Positions 24,950 through 33,926 are shown, counted from the first letter of the stretch. The stretch: 40,666 nt of DNA from Anaerobacterium chartisolvens (GCF_003337415.1 NZ_QPJT01000034.1:1-40666), one strand, 5' to 3'. Numbers and translations are program-made. Notes: generated by a model not told the origin, from the letters alone.

Positions 24950-25655
24950 AATGCAAAAACTCCTTCTTGTAAGTTTTCCCGAGACTGCATCCGTTGCCGT
25001 TTTTCAACATAATAATACCTTTGTTGGGATCTACAAAGTCTATATGGTTTACATTTATCCACACTGCCCTGTGGCACTGCTTAAAAATGCCTGCTGGAAG
25101 CTGCTTTGCTAAATTTGTAAGAGATTCATATGTTTCAATCCTTCTGTTGTTTGTTACCACTATTGACTTAAACTCAAAGTGCTCAATATATAAAATATCA
25201 TCTGCGGGGATATGGTAAACAACAGTCCCCGATTTTATTTTGATTACCTCCTGCTTTAAAAGGGAATTAATGTCCATCTCCTTATTAAGCCTCTTTATGC
25301 ATTTTTCCAGCTCCTCTGAGGTAACAGGCTTTTCAAGGTAATCAAAAGCCCTTACATAAAATGCATCCTTCATATATTGAAGATGTCCTGTAACAAACAC
25401 TATTTCAGTAGGAATCTTCAGCTTTCTAATCTCCTTTGCAATATACATTCCATTAATGTTCGCATTGAGATTTATGTCAATGATACATACATTTACCTCA
25501 CACGACTTGACAAAATTCACAAACTCATTTGGGTTCACGGTAGCGCAAACTACCTTGCCTTCCATATCGTTTTTCTTTAATAAAATTTCAATTTCACTTT
25601 TATAGTACCTAAGCAAGTCTTTTTCATCTTCAAGTATAGCAAAATCTAATCTCAT
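24939..25655 (-). CDS. agrA: AgrA-type LytTR response regulator
   Basis: I choose ATG 25655 (238 aa), with AAAGGTG upstream, over a TTG at 25679. The receiver domain has acidic residues EDE (9-11), phosphoacceptor Asp60 (CIIDINLN) and Lys in DYLEKPVTSEE. The C-terminal LytTR domain (DDILYIEHFEFKSIVV; HRAVWINVNHIDFV) binds DNA through beta strands. It precedes and overlaps agrC and has its own TTGATA/TAAAAT promoter. Expected target: the agrBD promoter, and others. Confidence 0.93.
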   Translation of the reverse strand: MRLDFAILEDEKDLLRYYKSEIEILLKKNDMEGKVVCATVNPNEFVNFVKSCEVNVCIIDINLNANINGMYIAKEIRKLKIPTEIVFVTGHLQYMKDAFYVRAFDYLEKPVTSEELEKCIKRLNKEMDINSLLKQEVIKIKSGTVVYHIPADDILYIEHFEFKSIVVTNNRRIETYESLTNLAKQLPAGIFKQCHRAVWINVNHIDFVDPNKGIIMLKNGNGCSLGKTYKKEFLHYAI

Positions 25656-25694
25656 TTTACGAAAACACCTTTCCCCCAAAATTGTACTTGTATA

Positions 25695-25723
25695 ATTTTA
25701 TCACATCCTACTTTTATTATCAA
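25695..25723 (-). promoter_or_regulatory. Promoter of agrAC
   Basis: On the - strand TTGATA (25723-25718), 17 nt, TAAAAT (25700-25695), about 40 bp upstream of the agrA start. Confidence 0.7.
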
Positions 25724-25960
25724 TTAGGCCATATAAAGGCTTATATTCTTTATTAATGCCATTTGCTTCCGCACAAATCTACATAAAGCTTTCCAAACCG
25801 CTATATTTAATACTTATACATGCATATTCTGCATTTATAAACAAAAATCCTCTTTTTGTTACATAAAAATACTAAGAATGAGGCTGCATTACAATTCATG
25901 TTAAATCAAAACATTTTAGATCATTATAGCATATGCAGGCTTCCTTGGGTATACACTAAC
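25724..25960. other. Gene-free AT-rich interval
   Basis: I see no ORF with a binding site. An extended -10 like sequence TGCTATAAT (- strand, about 25933-25925) lacks a -35 box. ATTATAGCAT occurs twice (25923-25932 and 26000-26009), on either side of the terminator hairpin at 25962-25999; the meaning is unclear. Confidence 0.4.
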
Positions 25961-25961
25961 A

Positions 25962-25999
25962 AAAAAGCATTCTGTCTAAGGCTAAACAGAATGCTTTTT
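25962..25999 (-). terminator. Terminator downstream of the TnpB-like gene and putative guide RNA
   Basis: A perfect 14-bp stem (AAAAAGCATTCTGT with ACAGAATGCTTTTT) has a 10-nt loop and T-runs on both strands. On the - strand it ends the transcript about 155 nt past the TnpB-like stop codon; on the + strand it could serve nothing visible. Confidence 0.85.
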
Positions 26000-26154
26000 A
26001 TTATAGCATCAATAAGAATTTTTGTAAGATAGCTGCACCTTAATGATAGCTTAAAATATCATTCTTACTCTGTAAGCTTCAATCCAAAGGCAGGATCATA
26101 TCCTCGCATCCCCAGATCATGGTGTGGCAGCAAATAACGCCATATAAAACCGCT
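26000..26154 (-). ncRNA. Candidate guide (omega-like) RNA of the TnpB-like protein
   Basis: TnpB-family RNAs are encoded at or just past the tnpB 3' end. This 155-nt non-coding stretch has GGATATGATCC (26105-26095), hairpin CTTAC-AGA-GTAAG (26076-26064) and hairpin AATGATA/TATCATT (26063-26042), then a perfect terminator. The GGGGATGCGAGGATATGATCC part resembles GGAUGCG-type omega RNA segments as I recall them. If the scaffold ends near AAGAATGA (26066-26059), the guide would start about 26058. The boundary and target are not established. Confidence 0.45.
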
Positions 26155-27759
26155 CTACTCGACTATCTTAATGAGCTTTATAAAATCCTCTGCTCGGTCA
26201 ATCCTTTTTATTATACCATATTTTTTATTGAAATCTCTATCTTTTTGCTTCTTAGGGATATTCCTATAAAAATCCTCTATTATTCTCTTGATTTCATTTT
26301 TAAACTCCTCTATACAGTTTAATGGGTCTGAAGGAGTAAAATCCAAATCAAGATCCTCATTTATAAACTTTATTCCGCTTTCGGTACGTTCAAGCTTTAC
26401 CTCTATCCCTGCTTTATTATACTTAATTAACCTCCTTGAAAGATTAATGCTTCCAAGCTGTTCAATATCCATTGCCGTACCGCAGGCAATACATATAAAC
26501 ATGCTCTCCGACAGCCTGTTTCCAAGAGAATTCAATCCGCATTCGGGACAGGTATAGAAAAGACCCACTGGACTCGTTTGCACAGGAGGGGAAAATCCCT
26601 TGTGTACCAGCTTGTATTTTAATATCTCACACAGTTTGTTATAGCTCCGGCAATTCATCGCCGGGACATGCCCCAAGCCTTCGCTGTCAACCCATTGAAG
26701 TTTGTCTCCCTTATTTGTAAATGTATGCATTATTAGCTGACAGGAATTCTTCAATACAATCCCTTCAATAGCATTTGCTATTTTATGAATATCACCGGGT
26801 ATTATATCTCCTGTTTTTTCATGCCGCACATCCCCATTTATACTCCCTGAATCCAGAACATCTCCCTTAAGATTTACCACGGTATAGTTGACTGCATGTT
26901 TTATGCCCCTGGCCACACCCATGTATGAAGCAGGCTTTATCCTTTGCATACAACCGATGTCTACGCTTATGGAAAGGAAATACTCATTTTTTCTTTTCAT
27001 AAGCCTCGCCGTTTTAAGTATACCTGGGTTATTTACTGCTCTTTTAAGATATTCCTCCTGCCATCTCCCAAAGGAAAGAGGAACCAGTATAAACCTTTCA
27101 GGTCTTCCTGTACCCACATATATCTCTTCACTCTTATGAATGTATTGCAATTTCCTTTCTTTATTGGTGTTTGTAACCGCTCTGTCATTGCTTTTTACAT
27201 TCATCATGTAGAATTTCGCAAAGTACCTGTTGTTTTCAGCGTCATAAAGCAGGCAATAGTCTCTGTTTAAGGCATATCTGCAGAAAAAAACAGGCTTTAG
27301 AAGAGAGGTCTTGTCACTTAGCTTATCAATGTCCTTTTCACATTCCTCAAGCGTCTTTTTTCCCTCGGTAAGCTGCCGCATAATAAGGCTATACCTCTCC
27401 TCCGACGCACAGGGGTCCAAATAGGCGACAGGATATCCGGCATCATTTTGTATTTCTCTAAGTCTGAGATAGCTTGCCATAGTCATTCCGAAATCCATCT
27501 TTAAAGAGTCCTTAAAGCACTCAACTCCAAACCGGTTAAGCTCCTTGCTTATATCCTTATCCACCCATTTTTGTATATTCGATGCTCTGTAATTTCCTCT
27601 TGCATCCCTGTATTTTTTCTGCATCTCGTCAATCTGCCCATAAGCCTTATCCAATAGGAATTGATAGGCAAGAGTATAGTTTGTCATAGCCTCATCAATA
27701 ATTCCCGACTTTCTCTTGCCGGGCTTATGAAGCTTGAGAGTTATTGTGCGCATAGCCAT
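26155..27759 (-). CDS. TnpB-like protein with inactivated RuvC site (TldR-like candidate)
   Basis: The 534-aa protein aligns with IS605-family TnpB: RuvC-I YMGVARGIKHAV (279-290), HKIANAIEGIVLKNS, RuvC-II region CQLIMHTFTNKGD (340-352), zinc finger Cys404/407/423/426 (CPECG, CIACG) and RuvC-III DIEQLGSINLSRR. All three catalytic positions differ: Asp is Ala283 (GVARG for GIDLG), Glu is His345, Asp is Glu433. Cleavage is therefore not expected, while RNA and DNA binding could remain. It has about 90 extra C-terminal residues. ATG 27759 follows GAGGAG, 38 bp behind adhE with no terminator, so it is probably co-transcribed. No tnpA is present. A decayed transposon gene is the alternative, but the frame is intact. 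Confidence 0.8.
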   Translation of the reverse strand: MAMRTITLKLHKPGKRKSGIIDEAMTNYTLAYQFLLDKAYGQIDEMQKKYRDARGNYRASNIQKWVDKDISKELNRFGVECFKDSLKMDFGMTMASYLRLREIQNDAGYPVAYLDPCASEERYSLIMRQLTEGKKTLEECEKDIDKLSDKTSLLKPVFFCRYALNRDYCLLYDAENNRYFAKFYMMNVKSNDRAVTNTNKERKLQYIHKSEEIYVGTGRPERFILVPLSFGRWQEEYLKRAVNNPGILKTARLMKRKNEYFLSISVDIGCMQRIKPASYMGVARGIKHAVNYTVVNLKGDVLDSGSINGDVRHEKTGDIIPGDIHKIANAIEGIVLKNSCQLIMHTFTNKGDKLQWVDSEGLGHVPAMNCRSYNKLCEILKYKLVHKGFSPPVQTSPVGLFYTCPECGLNSLGNRLSESMFICIACGTAMDIEQLGSINLSRRLIKYNKAGIEVKLERTESGIKFINEDLDLDFTPSDPLNCIEEFKNEIKRIIEDFYRNIPKKQKDRDFNKKYGIIKRIDRAEDFIKLIKIVE

Positions 27760-27797
27760 ATTAACTCACTCCTCTGCCTCCATTTCCATTTCTTTGT

Positions 27798-30401
27798 TTA
27801 TTTCTGGCCATATGCCTTTATATATATTTCTTCTAATTCCTTAACCAGAGGCAGCTTGGGATTGGCAGTGGTGCACTGATCCTCAAAGGCTTTGTCGGCA
27901 AGCTCGGCAACCTTGCTCATAAATGTATTCTTATCTACCTTGCAGGCAGCTATGGTCATCGGCACATTAACCTCCGTCATTAAATCCCTTATTGCCTTTA
28001 CAAGGCTGCTTACACCCTCCTCCGGGGTAGCTGCGGGTAATCCCAGAGCTCTGGCAATCTCCGCAAACCTTTTGTCGGCTATAAACGTCTCATACTTGGG
28101 GAATGACGCAAATTTTGAAGGCTTTAATGCATTATATTCTATTACATGGGGTAAAAGCACTGCGTTAGCCCTTCCGTGCGGTATATGGAACTCTCCTCCA
28201 AGCTTATGCGCAAGGCTGTGATTTATCCCCAAAAATGCATTTGTAAACGCCATACCGGCTATGCATGAGGCGTTATGCATTTTTTCTCTGGCTACAAGAT
28301 CATCCCCGTTTTTATAAGCTCTTGGCAGGTATTCAAAAACCAACTGAATGGCCTTAATAGCAAGCCCGTCCGTGAAGTCGGAGGCCATAACCGATACATA
28401 TGCCTCTATTGCATGTGTGAGAACATCCATTCCAGTGTCCGCTGTCACCGATGCCGGAACGCTCTTTACAAAATCAGGGTCGATAATAGCAACATCGGGG
28501 GTAAGCTCATAATCCGCAAGAGGGTATTTTACATTTTTGTTTTTATCGGTTATAACCGCAAAGGAGGTAACCTCTGAGCCTGTGCCTGAGGTTGTGGGTA
28601 TGGCTACCATCTTGCACTTGTTTCCGAGCTTGGGGAATTTATATACTCTTTTCCTTATATCCATAAACTTCAGCCTCAAAGAGCTAAAATCGGTTTCAGG
28701 GTGCTCATGGAAAAGCCACATTCCCTTAGCCGCATCCATGGCCGATCCCCCTCCGAGTGCAATAATTACATCGGGCTTGAATTTGTTCATCATGTCACAG
28801 CCCCTCATAATAGTGTCTACAGAAGGATCTGGCTCAACCTCTGAAAATATTTCACAGTGTACGTACTCCTGTCTTTTTCTCAAATAGTACAGCACCCTGT
28901 CCACATAGCCCAGCTTCACCATAAATGGATCGGTTACAATAAATGCCTTTGAAATATCGGGCATTTTTTCAAGGTATTGAGTCGAACCGTACTGGAAATA
29001 TATTTTTTCAGGAATTTTAAACCACTGCATATTAACTCTTCTCCTTGCCACTCTCTTTTTATTTATCAAATTTACGGCAGATACATTGGCAGTTGTAGAA
29101 TTTCTTCCGAATGAGCCGCAGCCCAGAGTCAGCGACGGCATGTTTGTATTATATATGTCCCCTATGGCTCCATGCGTTGAAGGGGAATTAATAATCAGCC
29201 TTCCCGCTTTAATCCTCTTTGAAAATTCCTCAATAACCTTTTCATCTTGAGAATGAATTACCGCAGAATGTCCCATTCCCCCGAATTCGACCATTTCCTC
29301 GGCCCTTTTTATTCCCTCCGCTGAATTTTCAACGGTATAATAGGCTAAAATGGGACTCAGCTTTTCGCGCGAAAGAGGGTATTTAGGTCCCACTCCCTTT
29401 AAGTGCGCCAGAAGTATTTTTGTGTCCTCCGGCACATCAACTCCCGCCATCTTGGCTATGACATGGGCAGATTGCCCTACAACGGCAGGGTTCATCGCAC
29501 ACTTCGCTTCATCTATTGCCAGCTTGTCGACCTTGGAGATTTCATCCTTATTAAGGAAGTAGCACTTATTCTCCTTCATGAAGGCCTCGAATTCCTTTGA
29601 AATATCCTTATCTACAATAACAGCCTGCTCAGACGCACATATCATGCCGTTATCAAAGGTCTTTGAAAGCATAAGATCTGTCGCAGCTCTCTTTACATCC
29701 GATGTTTTTTCAATATAACAGGGTACATTTCCAGGTCCCACGCCAAGAGCCGGCTTTCCTGTGCTGTATGCCGCCTGCACCATTGCCGCTCCTCCCGTTG
29801 CAAGGATAAGCGCTACTCCGGGGTGATTCATTAAAAGCCGTGTAGCTTCAAGCGAGGGAACTTCTATCCACTGTATACAGTTCTCAGGTGCTCCCTCCCC
29901 TATAGCGGCATCCCTTACAATTCGCGCCGCCTCGGTACTGCACTTCTGAGCAGAGGGATGAAATGCAAATATTACAGGATTTCTTGTCTTTATTGAAATT
30001 ATGGATTTAAACATAGTAGTGGATGTGGGATTTGTTACGGGAGTCAAAGCAGCAACAATTCCTACAGGCTCAGCCACCTCCACATAGTCCTCGAATTCAT
30101 TCTCATTAATAACACCTACGGTTTTGTCGTACTTTATGCTGTGGTACACGTATTCGGTGGAGAATATATTTTTAGTAATCTTATCCTCGTATACTCCTCT
30201 TCCCGTTTCGGTAACAGCCATCTTTGCAAGCATCATGTGCTCATCCAGCCCGCCCATTGCCATTGCCTTTACTATCCTGTCCACCTGTTCCTGATCCATA
30301 TCCATAAATTTGTCCAGAGCCACCTGCGCTTTTGCCACCAGAGCGTCTATAGTGGCTTTTACATTTTCCTGTTTTACATTTTCAACATTTTTACCAGTCA
30401 T
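27798..30401 (-). CDS. adhE: Bifunctional acetaldehyde-CoA/alcohol dehydrogenase AdhE
   Basis: The 867-aa protein joins an acylating aldehyde dehydrogenase (about 1-440; catalytic Cys in [21 protein letters not shown]) to an iron-dependent alcohol dehydrogenase (about 450-867; [22 protein letters not shown], iron ligands in [22 protein letters not shown] and [10 protein letters not shown]). It turns acetyl-CoA into ethanol, oxidising two NADH, and forms spirosomes. ATG 30401 follows GAAGGAGG. A Rex-like operator lies 27-44 bp upstream of the start, suggesting repression at low NADH. The TnpB-like gene follows at once. Confidence 0.96.
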   Translation of the reverse strand: MTGKNVENVKQENVKATIDALVAKAQVALDKFMDMDQEQVDRIVKAMAMGGLDEHMMLAKMAVTETGRGVYEDKITKNIFSTEYVYHSIKYDKTVGVINENEFEDYVEVAEPVGIVAALTPVTNPTSTTMFKSIISIKTRNPVIFAFHPSAQKCSTEAARIVRDAAIGEGAPENCIQWIEVPSLEATRLLMNHPGVALILATGGAAMVQAAYSTGKPALGVGPGNVPCYIEKTSDVKRAATDLMLSKTFDNGMICASEQAVIVDKDISKEFEAFMKENKCYFLNKDEISKVDKLAIDEAKCAMNPAVVGQSAHVIAKMAGVDVPEDTKILLAHLKGVGPKYPLSREKLSPILAYYTVENSAEGIKRAEEMVEFGGMGHSAVIHSQDEKVIEEFSKRIKAGRLIINSPSTHGAIGDIYNTNMPSLTLGCGSFGRNSTTANVSAVNLINKKRVARRRVNMQWFKIPEKIYFQYGSTQYLEKMPDISKAFIVTDPFMVKLGYVDRVLYYLRKRQEYVHCEIFSEVEPDPSVDTIMRGCDMMNKFKPDVIIALGGGSAMDAAKGMWLFHEHPETDFSSLRLKFMDIRKRVYKFPKLGNKCKMVAIPTTSGTGSEVTSFAVITDKNKNVKYPLADYELTPDVAIIDPDFVKSVPASVTADTGMDVLTHAIEAYVSVMASDFTDGLAIKAIQLVFEYLPRAYKNGDDLVAREKMHNASCIAGMAFTNAFLGINHSLAHKLGGEFHIPHGRANAVLLPHVIEYNALKPSKFASFPKYETFIADKRFAEIARALGLPAATPEEGVSSLVKAIRDLMTEVNVPMTIAACKVDKNTFMSKVAELADKAFEDQCTTANPKLPLVKELEEIYIKAYGQK

Positions 30402-30427
30402 AATTATGATCCTCCTTCATTGTATGA

Positions 30428-30445
30428 TTGCTAATTATTTAACAC
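30428..30445. promoter_or_regulatory. Rex-like operator of adhE
   Basis: TTGCTAATTATTTAACAC matches the clostridial Rex consensus TTGTTAA-N4-TTAACAA type site with few mismatches and is near-identical to the sites at 33875 and 40393. Confidence 0.72.
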
Positions 30446-30516
30446 AAGCAGATTTATTATTTTTTAATACTAAAGCGTACACATAATAAAATTGAAGAAA
30501 AAATTCCAGCAAGTAA

Positions 30517-30613
30517 TTAACTCACCCCTAGCCCCTCTCTTTTCAAAAGAGGGGAACAAGGTTTTTGTTTCTCCCCCTCTTTTGAAAAGAGAGGGGGGCG
30601 GGGGGTGAGTATA
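30517..30613. repeat. MITE-like palindromic repeat, copy 1
   Basis: The 97-bp element runs from TTAACTCACCCC to GGGGTGAGTATA. Each arm holds a CCCCTCTCTTTTCAAAAG / CTTTTGAAAAGAGAGGGG hairpin, and the arms pair with each other. A second, inverted and longer copy is at 34234-34357. Copy 1 lies between the phosphatase stop codon and the adhE promoter and may act as terminator or insulator. Confidence 0.85.
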
Positions 30614-30617
30614 TTAT

Positions 30618-31790
30618 TTAATAATACTCAATTTCTACCTGCTTGCCTACGCTTTGCAGGCACTCGGCCATTTCTTCCACAAGCTTCAGCTTAATACTAA
30701 GCGCGAGAGGAAATTCGGGGTTCTGATGAGCGGGATTCATAGCCCTTCCCACATAAAAGCTTATGTTTGTGCTTTCATTAAGAAGTATCCTTGTAAGCCT
30801 TGATGCCCCATCCTCCTTATTCAGCTTGAGAAAATCCTGTATTGTCCCTTCTAAAGACAGGCACTTCTTCATATATTCTAAAGCCCTTCCAAGCGTCAGC
30901 ACTCCTTCTGTAGTGAGATCAATACCTTCTATTTCGGCCGTTGGAGGTATGGATGGGTTAAAATAATTAAAGTTAGTAGATATTTCCTTCCCAAGCTCTC
31001 TGCTTAATATCTGTGATGTAGTTCCTCCGCAAACCACCTTTTTGCCCTCACAGTCCATAAATTTTTCCACTACCCTGCCGTCATCCGCCCTGTCAACGGG
31101 AGGCCCCACCATTACACTTACTCTCAAGGGCTTTCTTATCTTGACCGAAACCACTGTTGTATCGTCACCGGGCTTCTGCATGTAAAGGTTTTCACAGACC
31201 GACAGCAAAAGCTTTGTCATGTTCTTTGAGGTAAGCCCATTGTTATATGTCCTCTGGACATATTCCGACACATTCTCCCACTGCCATCCAAGATTAAGTA
31301 TTCCCCCTATTCCGGCATGTATTACACCATCGCTTATCATAATAAACATATCTTCGGCATTAACAATGAATCTGCTTTCCTTTACGAGCTTTCCGTTTAT
31401 TTCTCTCTCCTGTGTGGGAATTTCAAAAACCTTTCCTCTTTTTACGCACAGCACCGAGGGATTGTCAAACTCTGCCAGATATGCCTCCCCGGAATTAAAC
31501 ACCTGAAGTATTGAAAAGGTGGAATATGCGATCCCTCTCTCCTTGCATACCGGCAGAGTACTGGCTATTGTCTCCACAGCCTCCTCTATGCCCGATCCCT
31601 TCATAAGCATAGTGCCTATAATTTTGCTTGTAAGAGTTGCAAGAATATTTGCCTTAACTCCACTGCCAAGCCCATCGGCAAGCACTACTATTACTGAATC
31701 CTTATCCCTTAAGATTTCTACCTTGTCTCCGCACAGCTCCTCATTGTATTTGTTTATGCTTTCGTAGCTTGCATCTATAAATAAGCTCAT
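30618..31790 (-). CDS. SpoIIE-type PP2C phosphatase linked to HydS
   Basis: The 390-aa protein has PP2C/SpoIIE motifs: VLADGLGSGVKA (about 36-47), EFDNPSVLC, MISDGVIHAG and PGDDTTVVSVK (about 205-215), including the metal-binding Asp residues. About 165 C-terminal residues beyond the domain are of unknown function. It overlaps the hydS gene by 4 nt, so the two are translationally coupled. Phosphatases beside group C sensory [FeFe] hydrogenases are a known pattern, and the pair is thought to convert an H2 signal into a phosphorylation change. The substrate is not known. Confidence 0.88.
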   Translation of the reverse strand: MSLFIDASYESINKYNEELCGDKVEILRDKDSVIVVLADGLGSGVKANILATLTSKIIGTMLMKGSGIEEAVETIASTLPVCKERGIAYSTFSILQVFNSGEAYLAEFDNPSVLCVKRGKVFEIPTQEREINGKLVKESRFIVNAEDMFIMISDGVIHAGIGGILNLGWQWENVSEYVQRTYNNGLTSKNMTKLLLSVCENLYMQKPGDDTTVVSVKIRKPLRVSVMVGPPVDRADDGRVVEKFMDCEGKKVVCGGTTSQILSRELGKEISTNFNYFNPSIPPTAEIEGIDLTTEGVLTLGRALEYMKKCLSLEGTIQDFLKLNKEDGASRLTRILLNESTNISFYVGRAMNPAHQNPEFPLALSIKLKLVEEMAECLQSVGKQVEIEYY

Positions 31791-33508
31791 TTCATCTCAC
31801 CCATATCAGACAGTATTGACTTTTTGAGCTTGGTCAAAATCATTTTTGTCTCCGCAGTCGTCTCTCCCAGTAAGCTTGCTATTTCCTGCGCCACCCTCAT
31901 TTGCTTTTCTATTACGCTCTGCGCAATTTCCACTGTCTGCGAGCGCACCTTGTACATTTGCTGCTGCTGATTTTCCTCTTTAGTAATATCCTTAATTACT
32001 GCAATAATAATTTTATGCTCTTTTACAAAAAGAACCGACTGCTCTACTGTTTTATCATACCTTTCATAGTAGTACTTTTTATCAATTATATTTTCTCCTG
32101 TTTCACAGACAGTCTGAAAATCAGGACATTCCAAAAATTTATATATGCTTTTTCCTACCGCGTCAGTGTCCTTGAGATAGAATAACTCTTTTGCAGAGGC
32201 ATTTACCTCCTGTATTGCAAGGCTTGTATCCATTGCTATTATGGCGTTTGGAGTTGAATTAATTATTATATTGGAAAAAGACTCCGCCCTCTCCCTCATA
32301 TAAGGAAGACACATGTGCAGTTCGGCTTTGCCGTTATATACAGCTATTGCCTTGTCTCTGCAGGTAGAATACCCACATGCGCCGCAGTTTAGCTCCCTGT
32401 CTTTGTCAACCTTTCCTATTGCGCTTAAAATTTCTCTGATTTTTTCCTCATCCGGGATAGAATATTTTCTCGTTCTGGGTATAAATTTTTTACTCAGAGA
32501 AACCCTTGCATCCTCTACAATCTCAGAGCCCCCGTCCTTTGGAGCCTTTTTTACATATCCTATAAGCCTGTCTCTTGATTCGATAAAGCCTCCGTCTAAA
32601 GACCTTATGCAAGGGCCTCCAAGACATCCTCCCGTACAACTGTTCATTTCCACAAAATAATTGCTTATGCTTCCTTCTTTTATAAAATCAAGTATGCTTA
32701 TACATCTGTCCACTCCGTCTATGCTGATGCATCTGTAGTTCTTTCTTGCCTCTATGTCCAGAGTTTTTATTATGCCTCCGGGAGCAGGATAAAAGCGTGC
32801 CGTTGAATTTTTTATCCTGTTTATGTCACTGATATCATCTATATCAAAGCCGACACCGTCAGTCTCCATCCACCATTCAAGCTCCTCAAAAGTTATAACA
32901 GCATCTACAACTCCGTCATTTTGTAAATCACTGCATTCCTCTTTTTTGGAAATGCAGGGTCCTATAAATACCACTCTTATCCTTGAACCGTAAATGTTTT
33001 TCATCATTTTTGCATGAGCTATCATTGGAGAAACTACCGGTGCCAGCTGGTTTATCAATTCCGGGTAGTATTTCTGAACCAGAAATACTATTGAAGGACA
33101 GGCAGTAGTAATAATATTTTTCATCTTCTTTTCTCTCATGAGCCTGTCGTATTCAAGCGAAACCTGAACAGCTCCTATAGCTGTTTCCTCAACATTTGTA
33201 AATCCCAGTCTTTTTAAAATTCCAAATATTTTTTTTGCGTCCGAATCGGAAAAGGCCGAAATAAAGGATGGTGCTATACTGGCATAAACCTTTTCATTCT
33301 TATTTATAAAGGACTTGACCTTATGGACATCGCTTTTAACACTTTTGGCATTCTGCGGACATACAGTAAGACACCTCCCGCACAACATACAATCATCCTG
33401 TACAATCTGGGCCTGTTCATTATTAAAAGCAATTGCCTTAACAGGACAGCTTCTTATACACTTATAGCAATTTTTGCAATTAGCTTCCTTAAATTGTATA
33501 ATGCTCAT
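31787..33508 (-). CDS. hydS: Sensory [FeFe] hydrogenase HydS (group C) with PAS domain
   Basis: The 573-aa protein runs: two N-terminal [4Fe-4S] motifs (CKNCYKCIRSCP, CMLCGRCLTVCP), an H-cluster domain with TTACPSIV, GPCISKKEE and NSCTGGCLGGPC, a further Cys cluster (CGACGYSTC, about 385-415), a PAS domain (about 420-530) and a short helical end. The proton-relay Cys of catalytic enzymes (TSCCPGW) is Ala (TTACPSI), as in group C HydS proteins. It should sense H2 or redox rather than make H2. ATG 33508 follows GGGGGAAC. Operon: [2Fe-2S] protein, this gene, phosphatase. Confidence 0.9.
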   Translation of the reverse strand: MSIIQFKEANCKNCYKCIRSCPVKAIAFNNEQAQIVQDDCMLCGRCLTVCPQNAKSVKSDVHKVKSFINKNEKVYASIAPSFISAFSDSDAKKIFGILKRLGFTNVEETAIGAVQVSLEYDRLMREKKMKNIITTACPSIVFLVQKYYPELINQLAPVVSPMIAHAKMMKNIYGSRIRVVFIGPCISKKEECSDLQNDGVVDAVITFEELEWWMETDGVGFDIDDISDINRIKNSTARFYPAPGGIIKTLDIEARKNYRCISIDGVDRCISILDFIKEGSISNYFVEMNSCTGGCLGGPCIRSLDGGFIESRDRLIGYVKKAPKDGGSEIVEDARVSLSKKFIPRTRKYSIPDEEKIREILSAIGKVDKDRELNCGACGYSTCRDKAIAVYNGKAELHMCLPYMRERAESFSNIIINSTPNAIIAMDTSLAIQEVNASAKELFYLKDTDAVGKSIYKFLECPDFQTVCETGENIIDKKYYYERYDKTVEQSVLFVKEHKIIIAVIKDITKEENQQQQMYKVRSQTVEIAQSVIEKQMRVAQEIASLLGETTAETKMILTKLKKSILSDMGEMK

Positions 33509-33595
33509 AATAATGTTCCCCCATAAAAACTATAGCTTTTTACACCCCATACTTAAAAAACACTTCCCGGAAGGATAATTATTATTTCTCAAGCC

Positions 33596-33847
33596 CTAAG
33601 CTTGCAACCTGTCCATAATGCATTCTTTGAACTTTGTCTCAATGTTCGCAAGCGTAAGGTCTTCAATAAAATCCTCCCCTACTTTTACAGAAACACCCTT
33701 AGTACAATGCCCCAGACAAAATGACGCTTTAATTTCAATCCTATTATCAAGATTATTCTCCCTTATAAGCCTTTGAAAGGTTTTTATCACGTAATAGGAG
33801 CCTTTTAAATGACAGGAGCTTCCAACACATATATATACCTGCAACAC
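33596..33847 (-). CDS. Thioredoxin-like [2Fe-2S] protein upstream of hydS
   Basis: I choose GTG 33847 (83 aa), 6 nt behind GGAGG; an ATG frame starting at 33892 lies within the Rex operator and lacks a binding site. The sequence VYICVGSSCHLKGSY ... CLGHCTKGVSVKV carries the four Cys of NuoE/HydC-like [2Fe-2S] domains. It is a paralogue of the protein at 35984-36229 in the hydCBA operon. It likely exchanges electrons with HydS. Confidence 0.85.
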   Translation of the reverse strand: MLQVYICVGSSCHLKGSYYVIKTFQRLIRENNLDNRIEIKASFCLGHCTKGVSVKVGEDFIEDLTLANIETKFKECIMDRLQA

Positions 33848-33874
33848 ATTGTACCTCCGCTTTAAATAATACCA

Positions 33875-33892
33875 TTGACAATTATTTAACAA
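33875..33892. promoter_or_regulatory. Rex-like operator A before the hydS unit
   Basis: TTGACAATTATTTAACAA. It is the exact reverse complement of operator B at 33908-33925; with one more base on each side the arms are 19 bp, 15 bp apart. Confidence 0.7.
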
Positions 33893-33907
33893 TATCAGTT
33901 TACCACT

Positions 33908-33925
33908 TTGTTAAATAATTGTCAA
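33908..33925. promoter_or_regulatory. Rex-like operator B before the hydS unit
   Basis: TTGTTAAATAATTGTCAA, the mirror partner of operator A. The pair could bind two Rex dimers on nearly the same DNA face (centres 33 bp, about three turns, apart). Confidence 0.7.
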
Positions 33926-33926
33926 T

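Noticed and set aside
25681-26154. CRISPR array beside the TnpB-like gene
   Set aside because: No direct repeat occurs more than once with regular spacing; only a 10-bp repeat flanking the terminator was seen.
26155-27759. Active IS605-type transposon
   Set aside because: No tnpA, no left-end sequence between adhE and the gene, and the RuvC residues are replaced.
30424-30441. Possible match of the putative guide (TAAGCTATCAT) to the adhE promoter (TTAGCAATCAT on the - strand)
   Set aside because: Nine of 11 positions agree by eye, overlapping the Rex-like site, but the longer alignment is about 12 of 18 in AT-rich DNA, which is close to chance; the guide boundary and TAM are unknown.
33596-33892. 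ATG start at 33892 for the [2Fe-2S] protein
   Set aside because: It lies inside the Rex-like operator and has no binding site; GTG 33847 has GGAGG at 6 nt.
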